From positions 684,501-748,500 of the forward strand of contig NZ_CP107932.1 in assembly GCF_036032445.1 (NCBI RefSeq): 64,000 nt of DNA. Reading direction: 5' to 3'. This DNA is from Nocardia sp. NBC_00416. GTDB lineage: Bacteria; Actinomycetota; Actinomycetes; Mycobacteriales; Mycobacteriaceae. Below are positions 8,227 through 17,188 of this stretch, in pieces; the first letter of the stretch is position 1, and each line of letters starts with the position of its first letter. The notes beneath the pieces are model-generated. The model was not told the origin of the DNA, did not search any database, and saw only the letters and a program-made list of their open reading frames with translations. The translations under genes and the position numbers were made by a program.

Positions 8227-10577
8227 CAGGGAACCGGCAGGCGCCATCCGATCCGAGTGTCGCGCCAGGTCCGGTGGGTGCGGGACCGGCCGCCGGCCAC
8301 GCGGCGCCCGGCGCGGGAGCTCGCGATGGGGGGAGGCCACCGGATTCGGCCGGTCCGGACCCCGCAGCCGGGTCCGAAGGCGTTGCGGAACCCGACTCTG
8401 CTACGGGGACCGGAACGATCGGGAGCACCGGATCCCCGGATCCGGTGGGCGAGCAGGCGAAGGACGGCGCTCCGGTACCCCCAGATCACGACGAATCTGT
8501 GGCGACCGAATTCGGAGCGGAGATCCTGACCCGACATCGGATCAGTCCTGTATTCAATGCGCCGGTGTATATCGAGCACGGCACGATCGGAGCCTCCCAC
8601 GGAGGCACCGAGGTTCCCCAGGGAACCCGGGACCGTCCCCCGCTGACCGGGAGGGTGGACGAACAGCTTGTCACCGGTGTTCAGCGCACCTATGCACCGC
8701 CTGCCGGATACCATGCGGCGCGCGTCGAACTCTCGAACGGACATATTGTTGTCTTGGCGGGGCGGTCCGGTGCCGGCCGCCGGGCCGGGGCGCTGTGCCT
8801 GCTCCGCGACTGCACCGACGGTCCGCTGGAGACCCTGTCGCCGGCCTTGTCCCTGACCGAGCTCGGCACACAGCCGTATCGGCGCGGGCACGGCTATCTC
8901 GCCGATATCCGTGATGGGTCGGAGTCCGCGCGCAACGACTTCGGCTGGACCGTCCTGCGCGACCGCGTGCGCGCGGCCGATGCACATCTGGTCGTGATCG
9001 GCGAACCAGGGACGATCGGCCGTGTCGACCCGGTCCCGGCAATCGAATGGCAGCCCCCGGACCTCCGCTTCTTCCTGCGGCGCAGCTCCGCGCTGGACGA
9101 GCCGAGTGTCGAACGGGTGCTGGAATGTGCCGGGGAACCCGGCACCGCGCGGTTCGGGATGCAGGTGTGGAAACAGGTCATTGCCGGTATCGAGGCGGGT
9201 GCGGAGCCCGGCGAGGTGATCGTCGAGCAGGAGAAAAGCGTCGCATGCGAGCGGGTACGCGCATGGTTCGATGAGAGATGTTCCTCCCTCGACGCGCTGG
9301 CCGAGATCACCGCGCTGCTGTTCCTGGCAGGTTGCGGGCTGCGGCAGTTCGAAGAACTGTCCGGCCGGCTGGGTGACCTGCTGCGCGTCCGGCTGCTGGG
9401 CCCACTGGCCGAGGATACGGTGCCGCATGACCCTGCGGCCGGTGCCGAGCCCGGCGCTGTGGATGGGCCGCCGCGACAGCATCGGCTGGTCCGCATAGCC
9501 GACGGCGGCCTGATCACCGTTGTGCCGGGCCGGGTCGGCGCGGCCGGTTCCACGGACGTGGCCGAGGGCCAGATCGTGCAGTTTCGGGAGGCGGCCGACC
9601 GCGGGTACACCGCAGCGGAATTGTGGGCGCGGTGGGACTCCCGATTCTGGGATGGTGTCCGGGAGTGGTTGAACGAGATCGCCGCAGAATCCGCAGATCT
9701 GCCCGGCCCGACCGTTTCCTGCCTGGCGGACGGTGTGGTCGCGATGGCGGCCGTGGCGCCGACGGAGGTCCGGTGGTCTTTCCTCGAGCCCTGGTCCACG
9801 GGATATTCGTTGATGCGGACCCAGAGTATGGCTGCCGAGGTGCTGATGGCGATGAGTCGCGACGACGCCCAGGCCCCGGTTGCACTACGGATCGCCACCC
9901 AGTGGGTGGCCTCAGGAGTCTGGCGCGCGCAGTGGTCGGCGACTCTGGCCTTCGCTCTCGATCTCGGGACAAGGTATCCGGTCGAGGCCGTGGACCGCCT
10001 GGAGATACTGCTGATCTCGGGAACCACGGCGCTGCGAGGATTCCCCGGCAACGCCCTGGGCGCACTGTTCGAACAACTATCGGGCGAACCCGCCGCGGCG
10101 TCTCGTGTCCTGCGGATGCTGGCCGGGCGAATACGGGAATGCCCACCCGGCCGACCGGAGCGCGACCGGGTCCTGGCCGCCGTCCGGATAATATTGGGGA
10201 TCACCCGGATGTACCCGGAGCATTCAGCGGTCTTCGTCGTACACTGCGCCGACCACGCCTACGCCGATATCCTCGGTGAACTCTGGGCCGCGCTGCTGCG
10301 GTACCGGCCGCAGCGGGCGGAAAGTCTCGACCTGCTGATCGACGCCGTCCCCACTGTCGCGGCGGTCGCGGTGGACCCCGCGGACTCATGTGCCGTCTTC
10401 GCCGATGCCCTGGCCGCTACCCTCCGCGACAGTGAACGGCGGGCGCTGCGCCGCGATCTCGAATCCCGGCTCCGCCGCCGACGCGGCCGCGCACCGGCGG
10501 ATGCGGATATCGAGCCGTTGTACGCCGTGCTCACCACCCGGCTCACCCAACCCTCGCTGTCAGGAGTTCCGGCATGA
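8223..10577 (+). CDS. Large P-loop-like / helical-repeat protein with N-terminal shared motif
   Basis: 784 residues from ATG 8223, which overlaps the cyclase stop. The first 100 residues are Pro/Gly/Ala-rich and probably disordered. Residues about 110-126 read VFNAPVYIEHGTIGAS, matching the cyclase tail motif. A degenerate P-loop, GRSGAGRRAGA, follows at about 181, with Arg where the Walker Lys should be; then comes a roughly 450-residue helical region of HEAT/TPR-like character. The layout recalls a STAND NTPase without intact NTP chemistry, but no family is confirmed. Its place between cyclase and effector suggests an adaptor or sensor joined to the cyclase through the shared motif. Confidence 0.6.
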   Translation: MTGNRQAPSDPSVAPGPVGAGPAAGHAAPGAGARDGGRPPDSAGPDPAAGSEGVAEPDSATGTGTIGSTGSPDPVGEQAKDGAPVPPDHDESVATEFGAEILTRHRISPVFNAPVYIEHGTIGASHGGTEVPQGTRDRPPLTGRVDEQLVTGVQRTYAPPAGYHAARVELSNGHIVVLAGRSGAGRRAGALCLLRDCTDGPLETLSPALSLTELGTQPYRRGHGYLADIRDGSESARNDFGWTVLRDRVRAADAHLVVIGEPGTIGRVDPVPAIEWQPPDLRFFLRRSSALDEPSVERVLECAGEPGTARFGMQVWKQVIAGIEAGAEPGEVIVEQEKSVACERVRAWFDERCSSLDALAEITALLFLAGCGLRQFEELSGRLGDLLRVRLLGPLAEDTVPHDPAAGAEPGAVDGPPRQHRLVRIADGGLITVVPGRVGAAGSTDVAEGQIVQFREAADRGYTAAELWARWDSRFWDGVREWLNEIAAESADLPGPTVSCLADGVVAMAAVAPTEVRWSFLEPWSTGYSLMRTQSMAAEVLMAMSRDDAQAPVALRIATQWVASGVWRAQWSATLAFALDLGTRYPVEAVDRLEILLISGTTALRGFPGNALGALFEQLSGEPAAASRVLRMLAGRIRECPPGRPERDRVLAAVRIILGITRMYPEHSAVFVVHCADHAYADILGELWAALLRYRPQRAESLDLLIDAVPTVAAVAVDPADSCAVFADALAATLRDSERRALRRDLESRLRRRRGRAPADADIEPLYAVLTTRLTQPSLSGVPA

Positions 10578-11719
10578 GACCGTATCCCATTGCTGCCCAG
10601 AGCGTGCTCCGTCCAGTATCCCGGCGCGGACTGCGCCGCAGAACCAGAACCGAGTACGAGCTGTTGTTTCCCGCCGCCCACGAAGTGCTGGTGTACCGGG
10701 TACACGGTGATTTCGTTCTCGACGACGGTGCGTTGGGTGCGAACGATCGCACCGTACTCGACGCCACCCACGTCAGTCTCGTCGATCTGAGCGTGGACAA
10801 ACCGCTGGAGGTCGATCTTCGGGTGTCGGCTTGTGACGGCGGAATGTTCACGGTGCGGGTCATGTTCCGGTGCACCGTCACCGACCCGGTGGCCGTCGTA
10901 CGCGACGGACGCAGCAATGCGGCAGTGCCGCTCGCCGCCCACCTTGGAAGCTTGTCCGGGATACCCGCGCTGGGACATCGGCTTACTGTCGACGAGGTGG
11001 GGCCGGCAAGAGCCCGATTGGGTGCCGAGATCGCGGAGTTGCTCGACCGGAATCCACCTGCCGAACCCGGTATGCGGATCACGGTCTCGAGTGTGGCGAT
11101 TCAGCCACCGGCCGAAGTGACCACTTCCGAGTCCGGCCGCCGCGCGCTACGCCGGGACAGTGCGTTCGCCGGTGAATCGGACGACTTCGAGCACGCTCTC
11201 GCACTGCGGACGGTGGAGCACGAATACGAGCTGTGGTCGAAGCGGCGGCGGCTGAGTTCGAGTATCGATGACGAGACGTTACGTCGGAAACGGGAACTCG
11301 CCGAGGTCGAAGCCGGCACCGTCCGGTGGCTGGCGGACCAGATCGGGGAGAATCCGGAGCGGGCGCTGATTCTCGCGCTGGTGAGGGAGGAGCTGAGTCC
11401 CGCCGATCTCACCGAACGGCTACTCGACCACCGGCAGGCCGTCGACCGTCACCAGGCCGAACGGGAGAAAAAGAGGTGGTCGGAAACGGTCGAGCTGCGC
11501 CGCCGGCACCTGGATGTACTCGAGGCAATGGTGAACCGCGGAGTGGTCGATACCGTGGGGGTCGATCCGGAAGTCATGGACACCGTCTTCGGCAATCTCT
11601 TCGAGAGCCTGCGCGCGGCGCTGGTCACCACCGCCACTGCCGAACTTCCCGCAGCCGGCCCCGCGGAGGCCGGCGAGTCAACGGTGGATGAGGTGCACAG
11701 TGTGGACATGGAGAAGTAA
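10574..11719 (+). CDS. SPFH / band-7-like domain protein
   Basis: 381 residues; ATG 10574 overlaps the previous stop (ATGA). The N-terminal half resembles a prohibitin/band-7 domain: EYELLFPAAHEVLVYRVHG, then FTVRVMFRCTVTDPVAVVRDG, a short helix, and GMRITVSSVAIQPPAEV. The second half is long charged helix (about 215-310; LRRKRELAEVEAGTVRWLA, EREKKRWSETVELRRR) typical of oligomerising SPFH coiled coils. There is no clear N-terminal membrane anchor. SPFH proteins form membrane-associated rings. Here the protein sits directly before a membrane effector, so a scaffolding role is inferred. Confidence 0.6.
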   Translation: MRPYPIAAQSVLRPVSRRGLRRRTRTEYELLFPAAHEVLVYRVHGDFVLDDGALGANDRTVLDATHVSLVDLSVDKPLEVDLRVSACDGGMFTVRVMFRCTVTDPVAVVRDGRSNAAVPLAAHLGSLSGIPALGHRLTVDEVGPARARLGAEIAELLDRNPPAEPGMRITVSSVAIQPPAEVTTSESGRRALRRDSAFAGESDDFEHALALRTVEHEYELWSKRRRLSSSIDDETLRRKRELAEVEAGTVRWLADQIGENPERALILALVREELSPADLTERLLDHRQAVDRHQAEREKKRWSETVELRRRHLDVLEAMVNRGVVDTVGVDPEVMDTVFGNLFESLRAALVTTATAELPAAGPAEAGESTVDEVHSVDMEK

Positions 11720-12242
11720 CCGGCTGCCTGGCGACCGAGCCCCTGACGCCGACGATCTTCGGCACGCGGAACAGGCCTGGCGCATTCTCGACCACGTCCA
11801 GGGACTCATCCGGCACGCCGAACTGAAGGCCGTCGCAACGCTGGCCGCCGCGGGAGTCCTGGGCCAGATTCTCGTGGTGCTGTTCCGCACCCCGCTACCG
11901 GCCGTCGCGGCCGGGTGCGGGGTCGCGGCCGGCGCCGCCGCGATCGTCGCCGGAATCTGTTCGGGCTGTGTGCTCTGGCCCCGGACATCGTTACGTGGCT
12001 CCACGCCGAACCTGCTGTATTTCGGGTCGATCGCGAGTTCTCCGGGGCTGACCGCTGAAACCTACCGGCACCGCCTCGCCGCACTCACCCGTGACCCGGA
12101 TGAGCTGCTGGCTCAGGTCGCGGCCCAGGTGTGGACGAATTCCCGGATCGCCCACCGCAAGTTCCGCTACGCGAACCTCGCGGTACTCGCAGTCCTGGCC
12201 GCTGCCGTCGCCACCGGCAGCACCTTCGTGGCGTCACTCTGA
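11688..12242 (+). CDS. pycTM: Pycsar-type transmembrane effector (PycTM / DUF5706-like)
   Basis: 184 residues. The pattern follows the PycTM family. An N-terminal helix AWRILDHVQGLIRHAELKA leads into two membrane segments (about 45-95), then a cytoplasmic stretch with LLYFGSIA, ETYRHRLAALTRDPDELL, and QVAAQVWTNSRIAHRKFRYA, and a final membrane helix. PycTM proteins are membrane-disrupting effectors triggered by cyclic pyrimidine nucleotides. The start is ATG 11688 (32-base overlap with the SPFH gene) or GTG 11700, which has AGG at a better distance. It is the last gene of the operon. The family call is strong by eye; activation by the upstream cyclase is inferred. Confidence 0.75.
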   Translation: MRCTVWTWRSNRLPGDRAPDADDLRHAEQAWRILDHVQGLIRHAELKAVATLAAAGVLGQILVVLFRTPLPAVAAGCGVAAGAAAIVAGICSGCVLWPRTSLRGSTPNLLYFGSIASSPGLTAETYRHRLAALTRDPDELLAQVAAQVWTNSRIAHRKFRYANLAVLAVLAAAVATGSTFVASL

Positions 12243-12305
12243 CGGTGACCTCCCACGATTCCCGCGACTGTCTTCTACCCGGAAACCGCATCGGCAGAAC
12301 AGTTC

Positions 12306-12602
12306 TCAGTCGCCGCTGAACCACAGGTAGCCGTGCTCTCGTATCGCAAGCTCCGCCGCCTGTCGCAGCGATGAAATAGTCGCTATTTCCTCTTCGCTCC
12401 TCGGTTCGAAATCCTTCAACTCCTCCAGCAGGAATTGCAGCTGATACGAGTTGAACATGGTATCCGCATATTTATGGATTCCCTGCATCATAGGCTTCTT
12501 AGGATCTCGAAGAACTATGTCGGGAAGGGCCGATCCAGCTGGGCCGGTGATCGTTTCGATCGCCTGGTGTACCTGGTTCTGCACGACAATGTCTATGCCC
12601 AA
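12306..12602 (-). CDS. Small hypothetical protein (possible immunity-type)
   Basis: 98 residues from TTG 12602, chosen because AGGAG lies just upstream. The frame is open further to 12650, but without a ribosome-binding site. It is acidic and soluble (GIDIVVQNQVHQAIETITG, EELKDFEPRSEEEIATI) and ends GYLWFSGD. Not recognised. It lies at the end of the type VII effector region, where small immunity proteins are expected. Confidence 0.6.
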   Translation of the reverse strand: MGIDIVVQNQVHQAIETITGPAGSALPDIVLRDPKKPMMQGIHKYADTMFNSYQLQFLLEELKDFEPRSEEEIATISSLRQAAELAIREHGYLWFSGD

Positions 12603-12713
12603 TTCACTCCTAGCAGCCTGGCAGCCGGCGCGGCAGGCCGGTCTTGCCAAGTTTCACATCGCGGCGCGCGTTCTGCGCATGAAAAGCCCCGGAACGGACT
12701 GGGGGCTCATCGC

Positions 12714-13031
12714 TTAGGTGCGCTTCCGGCTTTCGCGCACGACTACGGTCCCCAGCGTGTCGTACTCGACGCGCTCGAAGGTGGCGAAGCCCAGCTCGTT
12801 CAGTGCTTTCAGCGTGGCGTGCGAGTTGTAATTATAGGTCTCGCCGGACCTTCCCGGCACCCCGGTGGCCAATCCGATGAGTTGGGTCGGCGGCCAGAGA
12901 GCGTTGTTGACGAACACGGCATAGGTCTGCGGCGTTCCTGGGGTCTGGTCACGGGTGGCGAGGAAGATCTGTTCGTCACTGATCTGAACCGGGTTGCCGT
13001 TGATCGTGATCGTCGTGGTCGAGCGAGTCAT
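12714..13031 (-). CDS. Small hypothetical protein
   Basis: 105 residues from ATG 13031 with GAAAG upstream. A Thr-rich beta start (TTTITINGNPVQISDEQIFL) is followed by TYAVFVNNALWPPTQLIG and a C-terminal FERVEYDTLGTVVVRESRKR. Soluble, no signal. Function unknown; same strand and neighbourhood as the effector/immunity genes. Confidence 0.6.
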   Translation of the reverse strand: MTRSTTTITINGNPVQISDEQIFLATRDQTPGTPQTYAVFVNNALWPPTQLIGLATGVPGRSGETYNYNSHATLKALNELGFATFERVEYDTLGTVVVRESRKRT

Positions 13032-13176
13032 GGGCCGAAATCTTTCGATAGGTCGGCAGGGTCGAATCCGGCATCGGCGATCGGACCGCAGCCAGTTGAC
13101 TGGGTCGTGAATCGACGGACCGGGGCCGACGCTGTCCGGCGGAGGCCCTGGGTGTGGTGTGGTCTGCCGGAAACGG

Positions 13177-13311
13177 TCAGCTCACGGCGACGAATATCGC
13201 GATGAGCCCCAGCGTGTTCCGCTGCCTGATCGGTGCTGCCGGTGAACCCGGATAGAGGCCGTGAGTCGATCCGGGAGGCATCGGTGAAGGCGGGAGGGGC
13301 GGGGCGGTCAT
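13177..13311 (-). CDS. Short Pro-rich membrane peptide, possibly a truncated DUF4190-type protein
   Basis: 44 residues from ATG 13311: a Pro-rich start (MTAPPLPPSPMPPGSTHG), RQRNTLG, and the beginning of a hydrophobic helix (LIAIFVAVS) that stops abruptly. The look is that of the 5' end of a nocardial proline-rich DUF4190 membrane protein cut short. Low confidence that it is functional. Confidence 0.3.
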   Translation of the reverse strand: MTAPPLPPSPMPPGSTHGLYPGSPAAPIRQRNTLGLIAIFVAVS

Positions 13312-13675
13312 GGTTGCGTACCTCGGGTTGTGCAGGCGGCTATGCAGTGGATTGGCCACCGCAATTCATGCTGAGCACTGGGTAATAGCGATGAGCGCGA
13401 TGCACGTTACAAGCCAGTACGTTTGAAGTTGTAGCTATTGGGTAATGGCCTTGGTGTAGGACGCGCGTGGTTCGAGCAGGGGATCGGCCGTCCGAATCGC
13501 AATGCCCGTCCAACCGGTGTGCCGGAGCGCGATAACTGGCGTACGCGGACGATCGCGCCGTCCGATGCCAGTGCGGCCCCCGAATTCACGGCCCGTCTCG
13601 GGCGGGGGAAGAGATCATTGCGTGGGGCGACCAGGTGGCGGAAGGACTGCGTCACCGCCGGTGAGGACTGCCGGA
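13312..13675. other. Gap without a supported gene
   Basis: Open frames exist on both strands (for example 13438-13782 plus, 13407-13655 minus), but their translations are Arg/Pro-rich and show no protein-like pattern. No repeat or hairpin stood out. It may hold a promoter for the minus-strand gene at 13311. Confidence 0.4.
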
Positions 13676-14044
13676 CTACACGAGATCGATCTGGTCAGGC
13701 TCGGGTAGCTGTGTGGGGCGTTCGTCGGTATACCAGGCGTATTCGATCCCGCTCAGCCGGCCGGCTTCGACCCAGAGGATGATCTCACCGATCGGCCTTC
13801 CCACGGGGTCGGTCACAGCTCCGTTCGCGACGATCCCGTCCGTGACACCGCCCGCCGGGGCGGGGCCAGGGCGTACCTCAACATCAACGCTGGGCGATCC
13901 GGCACCCCAGGTCGATACGACCTGCGCATATGGGATTTGCGCACGGTATTCGGCAGAGCCGTGCCGACCCGCCGACAACATCTTCGTTATGACTGCGGCC
14001 TCGAGGTCGGTCAGCGGCCGCGGCTGAATCGGGGTACTACCCAT
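13676..14044 (-). CDS. Small hypothetical protein of the effector/immunity locus
   Basis: 122 residues from ATG 14044 with AAGGAG seven bases upstream. An N-terminal helix (PLTDLEAAVITKMLSAG) is followed by beta strands: EYRAQIPYAQVVSTWGAG, PSVDVEVRPG, PIGEIILWVEAGRLSGIEYA. The strand pattern ending in 'EYAWYTDE' is common in small immunity-like proteins, but no family can be named. It follows the frameshifted gene 14115-14632. Confidence 0.6.
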   Translation of the reverse strand: MGSTPIQPRPLTDLEAAVITKMLSAGRHGSAEYRAQIPYAQVVSTWGAGSPSVDVEVRPGPAPAGGVTDGIVANGAVTDPVGRPIGEIILWVEAGRLSGIEYAWYTDERPTQLPEPDQIDLV

Positions 14045-14114
14045 CGCGTCTCCTTGGTCTTACCGGCCGTGCCGTCGAGCCTATGTGGGGAGCGGTTGGA
14101 AGCCCTCTCGCCCA

Positions 14115-14632
14115 CTAATCGTCAGCGGCAACAATGAGTCGAAGCGTCCCGCCTGTCGTGGCGATCTCATGGAACTCGGTGTGTATGAATCCGTAGTCGT
14201 TGACCGCCGAGGAGTCGAGGCGGGGCAGCGTGACGATGTCCGTGGCAGTGCGAGCGGGATCCGAGTACTTCCCGGTCGATCACCTGGCGTAGCGCATCCG
14301 GGACGACACCGCACTGATCGACCCAATGCGTCACCAGCGCGATGACGGAGTCGGCCGAGGCGTGAGTGTAGGAGTCCGGGGTAATCCGGTCGATCCGGTA
14401 TGGGCCGTGGCGGGTGCCCGCCGGGTCCACTACGCCGCCGATGTAGTCGTCACGGAAATGTTGATCGCCGATCAGCGCGGAGAGTAGTTCGCATCGATCA
14501 CCTGAGGCGCGGTGATCGTGAACCGCTTGATATCGATCCACTGCCGCGGGAGATTGCCCCCTGCAGGAAGTCGAAGTCCCGGAAATTGATGAAGGAAGTG
14601 CCCTCGCATTCCAGGTTCGTCGCTGTCTGCAC
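14115..14632 (-). pseudogene. Multiply frameshifted small gene, probable immunity partner of the effector at 14713-16395
   Basis: GTG 14632 has GGAGGGAGAG upstream, and the protein-like reading moves through the frames. Frame 1 is MQTATNLECEGTSFINF and FRDFDFLQG. Frame 2 is GNLPRQWIDIKRFTITAPQV. Frame 3 contains GDQHFRDDYIGGVVDPAGT and SVIALVTHWVDQCGVV. The last frame contains TGKYSDPARTATDIVTLPRL and HEIATTGGTLRLIVAADD and stops at 14115. Three indels in about 500 bases break it. The position directly downstream of an effector suggests an immunity gene, but the family is not recognised. Confidence 0.6.
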
Positions 14633-14712
14633 GCACTCTCCCTCCGAGGAGGGATGGTGCCGCGAAGCGGAATCGCCCAAAAGCAACCTCGACACCGCTT
14701 CTTTATTCGAAT

Positions 14713-16395
14713 TCAGTCGTGGACACGGCGGTGCGTATTTTTCCATGGATCCCCGTACTTCTCATAAGAGTTAACCAGTCGCGTGAGTCGCTCTTCGCCT
14801 GCGTCGAGTAGATCTGCCCGGAATACCTCGTTGGATCCGACCTCTTCGTCAGATAACCTCAAATAACCGGGAACATCGTTGTATCCGTACGAAATTCGGT
14901 TGATTGACTCATCTATGGATGCATCCCAGGGTTCCCGCGTCCGACCTCCCCCCGGAAACGCGCCGAATCGGATATAGCCCTTGGTGGCGAGTTCGCGAAG
15001 TACCGCCAAGACGTTCTCGCGTGAGTAGTGGTCAGGAGTAATTCGCGCCACCATCCCGTCGAACGTTGCGATCGGTGCCCACATATCGAGCGTAACACCG
15101 CCCGATTTACTCCCCTCTCTCATGCGGATTTCTGTTCCGTCGGGCAGGCGCATTCCCTCACCTGGGTACTTTCCCACATCCATTGCTTCGCCATTTTTCG
15201 TCAGCTCTTGATAGAGGTCACGAATCTCTTCGTCGGTTCCCATCTGCCGATGCGGCTCGGTCTTGCCCGGGGCAGTCCGAGAGTTGACGATCGACTCGAC
15301 TTCGGCAGCATTTTCCGGTGCGGCGGCAGCGGTGGAGCCTGCGTCGTCCTCGCTGCTGTTCGCTGCTTCGTCTCCTTCGACGGTGTGAACGGTCACCGCC
15401 GCGATGGAGGCCAACGTAGCGTTGATTGCATTGTTGGTGATGTCGGGGATGGCGGTGAAGGCGCCGGAGGCGGTTCCGGCGACGACTACCGAGCCGAAGA
15501 TGATCAGCAGACGGCTGATGGTGACCGTGTTCTTGATGACGTTGGCGGTGGTGGTGACGATCTGGGCGGTGACGGCGACTCCGCCACGGCGGCTGCGGGG
15601 GCAGCGAGTCCGGCGCTGAGGAATGCTGCGACTCCGACAAGGGCGACGGTGACGCCGATGGCGACGGCCATCTCTTTGCCGGCGTCGGTGACCGCGGCTT
15701 GAATCTCGTCGCGCATCTGCTGGAGCGCGTCCCGGTGCTCGCCCACTGGTGTGGCCAGGGCCTTGGAGGCCTGGGCCATGAGTTCGGCGGCCTGGGTGAG
15801 AGTGGCCAGTTTGTTCTCGATCTCGGTGATGTTGGGGTCGGTGCTGCCGGCGAAGGCGGCATTGATGCCTCTGATCCGGGTGGCCGCGCCGGTGACGGTT
15901 GCGTGATCGGCGAACGCTTGCCAGGCGTCTTTGGCCTTGCCGAGTGCGGTGACATCGCCGTTGGGGATTCTGCCGACCTCTTTGAGAAGTCCGGTGATCG
16001 GGCCTTCGTCCAGGCCGGGCCCGTTGTCGCCTTTGGCGGAAGTCGGCAGCGCCATCCCGGAGTCGTAGAGTGGCTCTGAGGCGGTCGGGCGGTCGGGCGC
16101 GGGGCCACTGGCGGTGGCACGGTTGGAGTGCCACCAGTTGTATCCGTTGGCGGCCAGCACATCGCCGTAGCGTTGCAGGGCATTGGCCAAGGTCGCGGCG
16201 AGGGTGATGATCTCGGCTGCGTGTTTGTCGTAGCCGGTGGTCCAAGCCTCGGATGACTCGTGGTCGCCGGCCATCCCGCCACATTCGTGCAGCAGTGTGC
16301 TGTGCAGCGGCCCCAGCGCGAGGCTGATATCTCCGGCCAGCAGGTGGCATTTGCCGGCGGCGGCGTAACATGCCGGAGTCGATGACCCAGGTCAT
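14713..16395 (-). pseudogene. Large type VII secretion effector with two compensating frameshifts
   Basis: ATG 16395 (MTWVIDSGM) lies three bases after the WXG100 stop. The sensible reading leaves the first frame at about 16370, continues in another (YAAAGKCHLLAGDISLALG, then WTTGYDKHAAEIITLAATLA) to about 15575, and returns to the first frame (VTAQIVTTTANVIKNTVTIS) up to the stop at 14713. The product is roughly 560 residues. It has an N-terminal helical targeting domain with W-x-x-G-Y-D-K-H, a Gln/Ala-rich helical middle, two hydrophobic stretches (one with FGSVVVAGTASGAFTAIP), and a C-terminal toxin-like module with RLPDGTEIRMREGSKSGG near 430. The toxin class cannot be named. Whether the frameshifts are biological or assembly errors is open. 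Confidence 0.6.
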
Positions 16396-16398
16396 GGC

Positions 16399-16696
16399 TC
16401 ACCCACCCTGCAACATCTTCCGATTGACCTCGGCGGCTGTGGTGTAGCGGGTGTGCGCGGTGCGAGCCGCGTCGCTGATATCGGCCAGGCCGGTACGCGA
16501 ATTCACGGGCGCCGGTCGACCAGAGGCGGTGGGCGTCGCGGTAGGCATTGGCGGCGACGGTTTCCCAAGCTCCGTCGAGGGTGGCGACCTTGTCGTCGAT
16601 CAGGTCGAGTTGCTCGGTGAGATAGCCGGACAGGTTGGTCAGACGGGACACGAGATCGTCGAGGCGTTTCACGTCGACGGTGAATTCGGTACTCAT
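16399..16696 (-). pseudogene. WXG100-family protein, frameshifted near its 3' end
   Basis: ATG 16696 overlaps the stop of the preceding WXG100 gene (ATGA). The reading MSTEFTVDVKRLDDLVSRL continues through LDGAWETVAANAYRDAHRLW with the W-x-x-x-A variant of the WXG turn. At about 16512 the frame changes to VNSRTGLADISDAARTAHTR, then AAEVNRKMLQGG and a stop at 16399. The total of about 98 residues is the normal length for a WXG100 helix-turn-helix partner. One extra base explains the break. Confidence 0.65.
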
Positions 16697-17025
16697 AGGT
16701 TCAGACTCGGGAACTGCTGGGAATAGGAATCGTCGGTAGTTTCGTAACTCGCAGCTTGAACGCCGAGTTCGGCGGCCATCCCCTCGAGAGCCTGGAGGAT
16801 CTTGATGCCGCCGTCGCGGAGCTCGGTCCAGCCGCCGCCGAACTCGACGGATGCGTCACCGCGCCACCCGTCGGCGAGCAGCGCATCGACCTCTGTGCCG
16901 GCCGAATCCAGACCCGACCGCAAGTTTCGGGCGATATTCGCGACGAACTGTCCCACCGCCCGCACTTCGTCAGGCACGACCGTAATGGAATCAGTTGAGT
17001 TCGGGCTTCCCCCTGGGTCGACCAC
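16693..17025 (-). CDS. WXG100-family type VII secretion protein
   Basis: 110 residues from GTG 17025. It has two helices (VPDEVRAVGQFVANIARNL and WTELRDGGIKILQALEGMAA) around the turn DGWRGDASVEFGGGW, a W-x-G motif. The tail ends YSQQFPSLNL. It is first in the run WXG100 - WXG100 - effector, so it probably heterodimerises with the product of 16399-16696 and escorts the effector to an ESX secretion machine encoded elsewhere. Confidence 0.8.
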   Translation of the reverse strand: MVDPGGSPNSTDSITVVPDEVRAVGQFVANIARNLRSGLDSAGTEVDALLADGWRGDASVEFGGGWTELRDGGIKILQALEGMAAELGVQAASYETTDDSYSQQFPSLNL

Positions 17026-17188
17026 GGTACGAAATTAGCAGAAACCATACGGCTGATCCTGCTGAGTCCGGTGCGCATATCAGGTCTCGTGAACTTGCGG
17101 GGGCATAAGCCTCATCCAGGGGTCGGCTCGGCCACTCCTGCCCTGGTCAAGTTGGGCGTAGGATTGGGTGTGTCAAAGGGTTACCCTT

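Noticed and set aside
13407..13782. Overlapping open frames on both strands
   Set aside because: Translations are Arg/Pro-rich without hydrophobic core or motif, and no start signal is evident.
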